From: Pedobacter fastidiosus
Lineage (GTDB): Bacteria; Bacteroidota; Bacteroidia; Sphingobacteriales; Sphingobacteriaceae
DNA: 64,000 bases
NCBI RefSeq assembly: GCF_014306625.1
Contig: NZ_JACRYL010000001.1
Location: 112,136-176,135, forward strand
Direction of reading: 5' to 3'
The notes below the pieces were generated by a model, which made no database searches, was not told where the DNA came from, and saw only the letters and a program-made list of their open reading frames with translations. The translations under genes were made by a program, and so were the position numbers. Shown piece by piece: positions 26,007-33,427 of the stretch. Position 1 is the stretch's first letter, and every line of letters begins with the position of its first letter.

Positions 26007-26702
26007 TTAGTTCAGATTAAAATTAACGTTTATGTTGTATCTTACTCTTACTGGCACACCAAATTGAATCCCCGGACTCCAGTTCGGAGATTCGGAAATA
26101 ACTCTCACCGCCTCCGCATCTATATCTCTGCTTACACCTCTAGTTACTTTAATATCAGTTAATTCTCCATTTTTTTCAACAGTGAAAGAAAGAAATACCC
26201 TGCCATATATTTTATTTTTCGCCGCTTCTTTTGGGTATTTAATATTTTGACCCAAATATTGATAAAATGCCTTCAAGCCACCTGGAAATTCTGGTTGTTT
26301 CTCAACACTAACAAAATCAAATGTTCCATTTGGAATGGAGTCTTTGGATGGTTTTTTAAAATTCGGATCTACTGCAAACCTTGGAGTAGCAAAATTTATC
26401 TTCGAAAGTTTCTCCCTTAGTGCAAGATTTTCGGGTTTGTTTTTGTTCTCCTTTGTAATTACTATTAGAAGCATTTGCTCATCATTCACACCAAAAATTG
26501 CTTTATGTTCAGTATCTTTTATAACGGTTGCAAAATCTATCTCCGATTCCTTAATCTATTTTAATGTATCTGTTTCAATTGGCAAAAGCTTTCCATCCAA
26601 AATGATATGCGCATGTATTTTGCCAATAGTTTTAGCCTCCTGCGCATGTATAGCGAAGTTGAATAATATAAAGGAAGCGAGGGTTAAAAGTAGACTTTTC
26701 AT
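26007..26702 (-). pseudogene. TonB C-terminal-domain protein interrupted by an in-frame TAG
   Basis: Reading from the ATG at 26702 gives a good signal peptide (MKSLLLTLASFILFNFAIHA, cleaved after AQ) and a beta-rich start (GKIHAHIILDGKLLPIETDTLK), then TAG at codon 49 (26556-26558). The same frame stays open for another 183 codons: IKESEIDFATVIKDTEH..., then a TonB-C domain with KQPEFPGGLKAFYQYLGQN and SPNWSPGIQFGVPVRVRY. The intact half, from a GTG at about 26489, is 160 aa and has no signal peptide, so export would be lost. A single nonsense mutation, or a base-call error, is the simplest reading. Confidence 0.75.
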
Positions 26703-26829
26703 TTTAATGATTCTAAGTTTCAAATATAAATACAAACCTTCAATTCTTAGTGGCTATACAATTGTTTCCAAAAGAAAGCCCCAGTAATTTTACTGAGGCT
26801 TCGAGAACCAATTTTAAATCATTCAGCTT

Positions 26830-27225
26830 TTATCCTAGACTAAAATTAACAGCAAGATTGTATTTAACCCTGACTATTTGTTTATTAAGCTTCGCAGGAT
26901 TCCACTTTGGAGAAGCTTTTAGTACTCTTATCGCTTCTTGATTTAAAGATTCGCTTAATCCTCTAATAATTTGTAAATCTGTTAAAGAACCATCTTTGTT
27001 CACAATGAAAGACAAAAATACTTTTCCCTGCTCCTTATTTTTCTTCGCACTTTCTGGATACGTAATATTTTTGCTTAAATAGCTATAGAAAGCTTTCATC
27101 CCACCTGGATATTCGGGTTGTTGTTGTACAGAAACAAAATCATAAACTTTATCTTTATTTTGCGCACTGGCAGAATTAAAGATCATGGCAATGCCCAGCA
27201 GGGCTAAAATCATTAGCTTTCTCAT
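26830..27225 (-). CDS. secreted TonB C-terminal-domain protein
   Basis: A 131-aa protein: signal peptide cleaved near ASAQ (residue 22), then only a TonB-C module with VQQQPEYPGGMKAFYSYLSKN, VFLSFIVNKDGSLTDLQI and SPKWNPAKLNKQIVRVKY. There is no linker or membrane anchor after cleavage. It is closely related to the module inside the M56 protease at 27.9 kb and to the interrupted gene next to it, so the group arose by local duplication. The role is unknown. Confidence 0.8.
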   Translation of the reverse strand: MRKLMILALLGIAMIFNSASAQNKDKVYDFVSVQQQPEYPGGMKAFYSYLSKNITYPESAKKNKEQGKVFLSFIVNKDGSLTDLQIIRGLSESLNQEAIRVLKASPKWNPAKLNKQIVRVKYNLAVNFSLG

Positions 27226-27251
27226 TGGTTTTTATTAAAAGTTTAACTTAA

Positions 27252-27893
27252 TTAATTCTTTTTTGGAGCGACTTTCGCTTTTTTGGTTCTGATAATTATG
27301 ACACCACCACTTGCCTTTTTACCGTATAAAGATTTTGAAGATGCGTCTTTCAATACTTCAATAGATTCTATATCGTCTTGCTTAAGCGTTTTAAAATCAG
27401 AATTAGTGACCTCTTTTCCATCAATTATATAGAGCGGTTCAAGTTTAGTTTTTGACAATGAATCACCAAAAATCATTAAGTGGCTAGCGTCTTTTCTGAT
27501 CAAAACTGTAGGATTCTGTTTTTTTAAACCAATACCAATTTCCTTACCCTCAATTTTCGAACTTGGAATATTTTTAGGGATAGTTGATTCGGCCGTTTCT
27601 TTAGTTTTTATAATAACTACGCCCGCCAAACCATCTGCACCATATAATGCAACGGCAGAACTGTCTTTTAAAATAGTTACGGATTCTATGGAGTTAGGGT
27701 CCAAGCCATTTACGGCAGACAAACCCCTGATAAATTGTTTATTACCATCTATTACAATGAGCGGATCTTTGACCGAGAGGGGATTTGAATCTCGAAGTGA
27801 AATTCTAACCGTTTTAATGCTATCTATTTTTTGGGCAAAACTACTCAGCGCATAGCCTAAAAATATTGCAAATAATAGAATTAATTTTCTCAT
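27252..27893 (-). CDS. secreted protein made of two TonB-plug-like modules, no barrel
   Basis: A 213-aa protein with a signal peptide (cleavage near SFAQ, residue 21). It has two copies of the motif found in SusC plug domains: PLIVIDG...DPNSIESVTILKDSSAVALYG (about 44-98) and PLYIIDGKEV...DIESIEVLKDASSKSLYG (about 150-192), each followed by a GVVIIKTK/GVIIIRTK strand. The outer-membrane barrel is absent, so it cannot be a receptor. A third such module ends the M56 protease. It lies 17 bp downstream of that gene and is probably cotranscribed with it. Confidence 0.78.
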   Translation of the reverse strand: MRKLILLFAIFLGYALSSFAQKIDSIKTVRISLRDSNPLSVKDPLIVIDGNKQFIRGLSAVNGLDPNSIESVTILKDSSAVALYGADGLAGVVIIKTKETAESTIPKNIPSSKIEGKEIGIGLKKQNPTVLIRKDASHLMIFGDSLSKTKLEPLYIIDGKEVTNSDFKTLKQDDIESIEVLKDASSKSLYGKKASGGVIIIRTKKAKVAPKKN

Positions 27894-27909
27894 AGGATAA
27901 TTTAATTGG

Positions 27910-29922
27910 TTAGAATTTTTGTCTAATACCTTGATCGTAAGCCTTATCTATGGTTAGTTCTTTACCTTCTAACTTTTTGAATATACTACTTTTGATTTGT
28001 TTGGTTGTTACTAGAATCACTCCATTTTTAGCTTTTAAACCAAATAGCGCAGTGGCGCTCTCATTTTTTAAAACAGCGATGGACTCAATAGAATTTGGAT
28101 CGATAAATTTTAGCGCATCCTTACTTTCTTGATTAATGCCATCGACCACTATTAGAGGAGGGGTTGCATTATTAAAAGCCGTTGCGCCAAATTTTAATAC
28201 TGCTTTTTTATCAGGAATTGCTTCTGTGGGTATTTTTACTCCAGCAACTTTATCTAAATGCTGAACCTTATCATTTGATAAAGTAAAGTTTACATTGATG
28301 TTGTATTTTACCCGAACGGCTTGTCCATTTTGAATTCCAGGATACCATTTCGGACTTTCAGCTAGCACTCTAATCGCTTCTTCATCTGTTCCACTTCCCA
28401 AACCACGAGTTATTTTGATATCAGTAAGGGAGCCATCTTTTTCTACGTTAAAGCTTAAAAATACTTTTCCTTGAACATTATTTTCGACCGCAGTTTCTGG
28501 ATATATTATTGACTTACCCAAGTATTCGTAAAACTTTTTAATTCCACCAGGAAATTCGGGTTGCTTCTCTATAGAAACAAAATCGTAAACTTTATCATCT
28601 TCCTTTTCAATTTTATATGCAGGTTCGTTATAGCTGGTAACCACAACATTGCTTAAATCTTTATAACCAGAAATTGATCCGATTTGACTGTTTTTTAATT
28701 TTGTTTCGGCTCCAATTATGGCAAATGAAACTTTGATTGCATATTTCCCATTAGGAATTGCTTTGAAATCCTTATAGGATAAGATCGCTTTCATTACTTC
28801 TTCATCACAACCTTCGCCTAAATCTACGCTTGTACTTAAGTTATTTACCCGACCGTTTTTTAAGGTAAACTTAATCTGTGTATTGCCTTGAAGATTACTT
28901 TCTTTGGCCTCTGTAGGGTAGTTTACGTTTTTAGAAACAAAATGATAAAAATCTTTCCAATTATTATCAGTTTCACCTTTAACAATAGTTTCTGAATCGA
29001 CTAAAATTGGAGTGGCTTCTGGCTTTGCAACCATTTCCTGAACCAGCTCAATGGGTTTTTCCATTGGAATTTGATCAGTAAGCGAAATCAATTTTTCATT
29101 CTTTCTAATTGTTGCAGATGAGAACACAATTAAAATGGCAAATAGCGGAATAAAAATTCCATACTTCATTACGGCTGTTTTTTTAGAACGTTCTTTATGA
29201 AGCATGACAATTCTTTTCTTGATCAAAGATTTATCGAAAAAACCATTTGTTAAGCTATTTGGCGAGATTCCGAAAGATTTGCTCAAGATTAATAATGCAT
29301 ATTCTGCCTTATCGCCCTGAAAATCTGCAGCCATTTCATCTGCCAAAAACTCATGGATATTTTTAATGGCCTTTTTATAAAGGTAAATTACGGGATTTAG
29401 CCAAGTCAGAATGCCCAGAATCTCAAAAAACAAAATATCTAAAGTGTGCCATTGTTTAATATGAGCTTCCTCATGAATATCGATTACATCCATTTGAGGA
29501 AGCTCTTTATCAATTATTTTCTTGCTAAAAAATGAAAAAGCTGAACCAGATTTAGCATTTCGAATTAATTTTTTAACCGTAAATAAGTTGAACACTAACC
29601 TTCCCAGAAAAAACAATATACCTGCACAGTAAATGGAAACTAGAACACTGCCCCAACTAAAGCTAGAGCTGTTTTCTGTTACAATTGTTGCTTGTGCCAG
29701 TACGGCATCCCAATTAACAGATGCGTAAACCTGTTGTGCTGCCTTTTGCTCCGTTAGCCATTCTAAACGAATAAATGGAATACACAACGATAATACGCCA
29801 GCAGCAACAAGATAAATACGGTTTAACGTAAAGTATGTTTCTTTATCTAAAAGCAACTTGTAAAAACCATAAAAAACTATTAAGTATAAGTTTACCTGTA
29901 ATAGGTAGTGGGCAAAACTCAT
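27910..29922 (-). CDS. BlaR1-type M56 metallopeptidase with TonB-C and plug-like modules
   Basis: A 670-aa membrane protease of the BlaR1/MecR1 type. About four N-terminal helices (5-25, 35-53, 85-105, 265-285) carry a cytoplasmic zinc-protease domain with DIHEEAHIKQW (HExxH) and FLADEMAA. Instead of a penicillin-sensor domain, the extracytoplasmic part has a degenerate TonB-C module (about 325-400), a good one (about 455-550, KQPEFPGGIKKFYEYLGKS) and a plug-like module (about 585-645, PLIVVDG...ALFG). It overlaps blaI by 4 bp (ATGA), as in bla/mec operons. The BlaI partner suggests regulated repressor cleavage; the inducing signal is unknown. Confidence 0.85.
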   Translation of the reverse strand: MSFAHYLLQVNLYLIVFYGFYKLLLDKETYFTLNRIYLVAAGVLSLCIPFIRLEWLTEQKAAQQVYASVNWDAVLAQATIVTENSSSFSWGSVLVSIYCAGILFFLGRLVFNLFTVKKLIRNAKSGSAFSFFSKKIIDKELPQMDVIDIHEEAHIKQWHTLDILFFEILGILTWLNPVIYLYKKAIKNIHEFLADEMAADFQGDKAEYALLILSKSFGISPNSLTNGFFDKSLIKKRIVMLHKERSKKTAVMKYGIFIPLFAILIVFSSATIRKNEKLISLTDQIPMEKPIELVQEMVAKPEATPILVDSETIVKGETDNNWKDFYHFVSKNVNYPTEAKESNLQGNTQIKFTLKNGRVNNLSTSVDLGEGCDEEVMKAILSYKDFKAIPNGKYAIKVSFAIIGAETKLKNSQIGSISGYKDLSNVVVTSYNEPAYKIEKEDDKVYDFVSIEKQPEFPGGIKKFYEYLGKSIIYPETAVENNVQGKVFLSFNVEKDGSLTDIKITRGLGSGTDEEAIRVLAESPKWYPGIQNGQAVRVKYNINVNFTLSNDKVQHLDKVAGVKIPTEAIPDKKAVLKFGATAFNNATPPLIVVDGINQESKDALKFIDPNSIESIAVLKNESATALFGLKAKNGVILVTTKQIKSSIFKKLEGKELTIDKAYDQGIRQKF

Positions 29923-30296
29923 CTTGGTCTGTGTTTAATTTTGTTAATCATTTTTAAGATTTCATCAACATCACTTAAGTCAAGCTTTTCTTCTTTCACA
30001 AAAAATGAAAACATACTCTCTACTGAGTTTTCGAAGTAATTGCCTAAAAGTTTCTCGGTAGCGTGGCGCTTGTATTCTTCTCTACTAATTAATGGGTAGT
30101 ATTGGTGCGCTTTCCCGAATGCTTCATGTCCGATAAATCCTTTTGTTTCTAGGATTCGAATAATTGTCGAAACGGTGTTGTAGGCAGGTTTTGGGAGTGG
30201 TAATTCATCAATTACATCTTTAACAAATGCTTTTTCCAATTGCCAAAGTACCTGCATAATCTGCTCTTCGGCTTTGGTTAAATCTTTAATTTCCAT
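29919..30296 (-). CDS. BlaI/MecI-family repressor
   Basis: A 125-aa winged-helix repressor: LTKAEEQIMQVLWQLEKAFV, the recognition-helix region PAYNTVSTIIRILETKGFI and a C-terminal dimerisation helix (KLLGNYFENSVESMFSFF). BlaI proteins are cleaved or released when the paired M56 protease is activated. It is translationally coupled to that protease by an ATGA overlap. A 12-bp perfect palindrome upstream overlaps the promoter region and is a candidate operator. Confidence 0.93.
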   Translation of the reverse strand: MEIKDLTKAEEQIMQVLWQLEKAFVKDVIDELPLPKPAYNTVSTIIRILETKGFIGHEAFGKAHQYYPLISREEYKRHATEKLLGNYFENSVESMFSFFVKEEKLDLSDVDEILKMINKIKHRPR

Positions 30297-30321
30297 AATA
30301 ACTTTATAATAAGGATAAGGG

Positions 30322-30361
30322 CAAAAATATTGCCTTACGTTAAAGTTAAAACTAATTAGTT
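30322..30361 (-). promoter_or_regulatory. blaI promoter with candidate palindromic operator
   Basis: On the minus strand TATTTTTG (30322-30329) matches TAnnTTTG. AACTAATTAGTT, a perfect 12-bp palindrome, spans 30350-30361, covering the -33 region; its flank extends to AACTAACTAATTAGTT. A BlaI dimer bound here would block the promoter. Confidence 0.55.
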
Positions 30362-30409
30362 AGTTATGCAAATTAATTTTCATTTATTTTTCTATTAAAA
30401 TCGAAATAA

Positions 30410-31051
30410 TTAGATGGTAATCAAATTGTTCTTAATCCCGTAAACAACAAGGCCTGTTCTTGATTTGATATTTAGCTTCGCAAACAAAGATTCTCGATAA
30501 TTATCTACCGTTCTAGGACTTACAATCATTAAATCTGCAATTTCCTTATAGGTTAAATCGCTGCTGCAAAATTGGAGAAAAGATAATTCTCTTGCGGTAA
30601 ACATTGGTTTGGTATCACCATCTTTAAGTGCTACTAGAAGTCGGCCAGAAACCATTTCATTTACAAAAAAACCTTTAGCAACAATTGTTTTTATCGCTGT
30701 TAGCAAATCTAATGGGGTAGATTCTTTAAGCATGTAGCCAACAGCTCCTGCTTTGAGCATTCCAATAATCGCTTTTTCATCTTCGAACATACTTAATGCG
30801 AGTACATGAACTTTCGGATGATTGTCTTTTACCCATTTTGTTGCAACATAACCATCCATAACGGGCATATTTATATCCATTAGGATAATCTTCACCTCTT
30901 CATTTTTAGTAATCTTATTTTGTAGATCGGCACCATTTGTGGCTTCAAAAACAACTTCAATTTCGTCAAATTCTTCTAAAAGGCTGGCTAATCCGGAACG
31001 GAAAAGTGTGTGGTCATCAACAATGGCAATGGATATGGTTGGCGTCTGCAT
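30410..31051 (-). CDS. NarL/LuxR-type response regulator
   Basis: 213 aa. The receiver domain (about 5-120) has DDHTLF, phosphoacceptor ILMDINMPVMDG and a Lys in YMLKEST. The C-terminal LuxR HTH (about 150-210) has FTARELSFLQFCSSDLTYKEIADLMIVSPRTVDNYRESLFAKL. It lies 2 bp downstream of its kinase gene and is the last gene of a four-gene operon starting at 32849. Confidence 0.94.
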   Translation of the reverse strand: MQTPTISIAIVDDHTLFRSGLASLLEEFDEIEVVFEATNGADLQNKITKNEEVKIILMDINMPVMDGYVATKWVKDNHPKVHVLALSMFEDEKAIIGMLKAGAVGYMLKESTPLDLLTAIKTIVAKGFFVNEMVSGRLLVALKDGDTKPMFTARELSFLQFCSSDLTYKEIADLMIVSPRTVDNYRESLFAKLNIKSRTGLVVYGIKNNLITI

Positions 31052-31053
31052 AA

Positions 31054-31845
31054 TTATGGGTAAGGGATTTCGATTAATATAGTTGTACCAATTTGTGGTG
31101 ACGAATTTAATTCTAATTTCCCGTTAATCATGTCGATTCTTTTATGGATGGAATTTAAGCCCATTCCTGTTTTTTTTGCTTTGGTTTCATCATAATCAAA
31201 GCCTATTCCATTTTCTTTTACTTTTAGAAATAACTTATCATCACTAAAATAGGTATCTATTTGAATAATTGTAGCTTGAGCATGTTTAATTATGTTGTTA
31301 ATGATTTCCTGGAGTAAGCGAAGAATAATTAAATCTTTATCTGGGGATGAAATCTGAATATCAAAAAGATCATTGGAAACTTTAAGTTCGTATGCTCCTG
31401 TTTTACTTAGCCAATTTATTTCTTGATCAATTGCATGGCCAATTCCGTGTTCTACAATTTGTTCGCCATGAAGCAACTTAGCAAGTTCTCTGAGCTCTTT
31501 GATTGATTTACTAAGGAGTGAAAGTGAATTTTCTATTTTTTTTCCAGCTTTTTCCTGATCTGCTAAATTTATGGAATTTAATGTGAGCGAAGTTAGGCTA
31601 AGTAGTTGACCAACATTATCATGTAATTCTGTAGCAATGCTCTGCATGGTTTGATCTTGAACTTCGACAAGGGTTTTTAAAATCTCCGCATCAAATTTCT
31701 GTTGCATACTTTGCTTTTCAATAACATGATTTTTTTTATGCTGATTATAAAGCCTAATGTAGATTATTAAAAATACAGGCATCAACAAAAAAATGAGTGT
31801 TGCTAAAATAATTAAGGTAGTAACCTGCGTTGTCGGGCTCTGCAT
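31054..31845 (-). CDS. HisKA_3-type sensor histidine kinase
   Basis: A 263-aa NarX/DegS-type kinase with one N-terminal TM segment (about 12-30), a short coiled coil and the HisKA_3 box IATELHDNVGQLLSL. The ATPase end has LRLLQEIINNIIKHAQA and GMGLNSIHKRIDMI. There is no separate sensor domain, so it may sense via the membrane or the 218-aa partner. The ATG at 31845 is preferred over the TTG at 31863. The start overlaps the end of the preceding membrane-protein gene by 34 bp. Confidence 0.9.
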   Translation of the reverse strand: MQSPTTQVTTLIILATLIFLLMPVFLIIYIRLYNQHKKNHVIEKQSMQQKFDAEILKTLVEVQDQTMQSIATELHDNVGQLLSLTSLTLNSINLADQEKAGKKIENSLSLLSKSIKELRELAKLLHGEQIVEHGIGHAIDQEINWLSKTGAYELKVSNDLFDIQISSPDKDLIILRLLQEIINNIIKHAQATIIQIDTYFSDDKLFLKVKENGIGFDYDETKAKKTGMGLNSIHKRIDMINGKLELNSSPQIGTTILIEIPYP

Positions 31846-32468
31846 ATAAAGGAATATGACCAAAAACTATATAAAAGAAGATTAAGGATGATGTAAATAT
31901 ACCATCTTAACCAATGACCTGTGCTCAGCTTAACCCTAAATACATCATCGAATAGGTTGATAATTGTGCCTCCAAAATAGTAAAAAAGTACACCCACAAC
32001 CCACCAGAACTGAGGGTGATATTTTAATTTTATGAAATTATCATCTTTTAAAAGTACGTAAAAGTAGTAGAGGCTGTATAAAACATATATTGCGGCAGAT
32101 AAATTATTAGTTGCAGAATAAAATACTTCGGTAAAACCGTGGCTAAACACTTCGAAGCAATACGACGAGAATATTAACCCCGAACCAACCAAAATAAGTG
32201 GTTTGGGGTTAACATATTGTTTTAAAAACTGATACAGGCCAAAGCTTACAAAGCAATTTTCGAATATGATGTAAATATTGTACAGCCATACGTTGTGCTG
32301 ATGTAATATTCTCCCAATAATTACCGCAGTAAATTCTGTAGAGAATGTTACCAGCATATAAGCAATGGCTAATTTCCAAAATAGACTTTTATCTTTAAAA
32401 AGGCAGATAATCGCTATAATAAAAGTCAGAAACTCTATTATGGTAAATATGGAGAAAACTTTGCTCAT
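31812..32468 (-). CDS. multi-TM membrane protein in two-component operon
   Basis: A 218-aa protein with about seven hydrophobic helices (about 7-25, 32-52, 62-82, 92-110, 122-140, 154-172, 190-208) and aromatic-rich loops. No enzyme motif and no named family was recognised. It lies between a small soluble protein (3-bp gap) and a NarX-type kinase that lacks a sensor domain (34-bp overlap). It may therefore be the membrane sensor or a partner of that kinase (inference). Confidence 0.75.
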   Translation of the reverse strand: MSKVFSIFTIIEFLTFIIAIICLFKDKSLFWKLAIAYMLVTFSTEFTAVIIGRILHQHNVWLYNIYIIFENCFVSFGLYQFLKQYVNPKPLILVGSGLIFSSYCFEVFSHGFTEVFYSATNNLSAAIYVLYSLYYFYVLLKDDNFIKLKYHPQFWWVVGVLFYYFGGTIINLFDDVFRVKLSTGHWLRWYIYIILNLLLYSFWSYSFICRARQRRLLP

Positions 32469-32471
32469 TAT

Positions 32472-32849
32472 TTATAAAGCCGTACCATCACATTGATTTG
32501 GACAAAGTTCGCCCTTATTTTCAGGATCTATAGATAAATCATCTTCGTGAACTTCACCCCCGTAGCCTTTGGCTTTTGTTGTTGGAACGAAAATAACGGT
32601 ATTTCTGCCAATATAATCGTCTGGCATTCCCGCTAAACAATCTTTGGTGTATTGCCCAAAGTAAACCCTTAAGCCATCAGCGCTTTGTTCTTTTAAAGTG
32701 TTGTAAATGCGTTCTATTTGTTCTAATGGGAACCAAACGGCTTTAGTGTAAGCATCACTCGGGTGTTCTTTATTGTATTGAGTAAATGCATCAACCATTT
32801 GTTTGGCTACTTCTACAGGAATGCTTCCTGTACCTTTGTCTTCATTCAT
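32472..32849 (-). CDS. hypothetical protein, 125 aa
   Basis: Not recognised. A soluble protein with no signal peptide: helical N-terminus (VEVAKQMVDAFTQYNKEH), then alternating alpha/beta (YTKAVWFPLEQIERIYNTLKEQ, LRVYFGQYTKD, NTVIFVPTTKAKG) and an acidic C-terminus with a CPNQC pair that could bind a metal. It is the first gene of the operon that continues with the membrane protein, kinase and regulator. A TAAATTTG -7 element lies on the minus strand at 32908-32915. Confidence 0.68.
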   Translation of the reverse strand: MNEDKGTGSIPVEVAKQMVDAFTQYNKEHPSDAYTKAVWFPLEQIERIYNTLKEQSADGLRVYFGQYTKDCLAGMPDDYIGRNTVIFVPTTKAKGYGGEVHEDDLSIDPENKGELCPNQCDGTAL

Positions 32850-32907
32850 AATTTGTTTGGGATAATTTCTATAAACCTCGTCAATATTTAAAGTATTGGC
32901 AATAGCT

Positions 32908-32915
32908 CAAATTTA
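32908..32915 (-). promoter_or_regulatory. -7 element for the 125-aa/kinase operon
   Basis: TAAATTTG on the minus strand matches TAnnTTTG, 58 bp before the start codon at 32849. On the plus strand of the same gap, TACTTTTG at 32983-32990 is a matching element for the LuxR-type gene at 33070. Confidence 0.5.
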
Positions 32916-33069
32916 TTTTTTTACCGTAAAAACACCTTTTTAATTAAGGCAATTTGTGCTACTGTTTAATGTCATCAGCATTTACTTTTGATTTGTAAAC
33001 TGAGGAACATCTACCTATGGTTAACAGAATCAAATTGTCTATCCTATTAAATATTGAAAACGATTGGTC

Positions 33070-33333
33070 ATGGTGAATTCTTTACATTCAAAATCATTAA
33101 AAATGGTGCACAATATTTTAATTGATGACAACCGTAATTCTATAAGTGAAAGAGAAGTAGAAATTGTGAAGTTGCTATCTCTCGGTTACAATAGTAAAGA
33201 AATTGGTGAAATGCTTTTTATAAGCGAGCACACTGTAAATACGCACCGTAGAAATATGGTAAAAAGACTTGATCTTAAAAATTCGTATCAATTAATAGTT
33301 TGGGCATTTAAAAAGAGAGTACTGTCCTTCTAA
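33070..33333 (+). CDS. LuxR-type helix-turn-helix protein, no receiver
   Basis: An 87-aa protein that is almost only a LuxR/GerE DNA-binding domain: ISEREVEIVKLLSLGYNSKEIGEMLFISEHTVNTHRRNMVKRL. There is no receiver or ligand domain, so activity must be set by its level or by a partner. The ATG at 33070 is chosen over a TTG at 33064. It is divergent from the NarL-type operon. It is followed by a strong bidirectional terminator. Confidence 0.88.
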   Translation: MVNSLHSKSLKMVHNILIDDNRNSISEREVEIVKLLSLGYNSKEIGEMLFISEHTVNTHRRNMVKRLDLKNSYQLIVWAFKKRVLSF

Positions 33334-33373
33334 AAAATATTAGTATTTAACGCCTCTATCTCTCAACCGCAAT

Positions 33374-33412
33374 AAAGCCTGCCACTTATCTAAATGGCAG
33401 GCTTTTGTTTTT
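33374..33412. terminator. bidirectional terminator between convergent genes
   Basis: Stem AAAGCCTGCCA against TGGCAGGCTTT (33374-33405), followed by TGTTTTTT. It serves the LuxR-type gene on the plus strand and, from the opposite strand, the M28 peptidase gene ending at 33428. Confidence 0.88.
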
Positions 33413-33427
33413 TCTAATTTTCTATAA

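Noticed and set aside
26335..26787. 150-aa plus-strand open frame
   Set aside because: Antisense to the interrupted TonB-C gene; composition is the reverse complement of a signal peptide and coding sequence.
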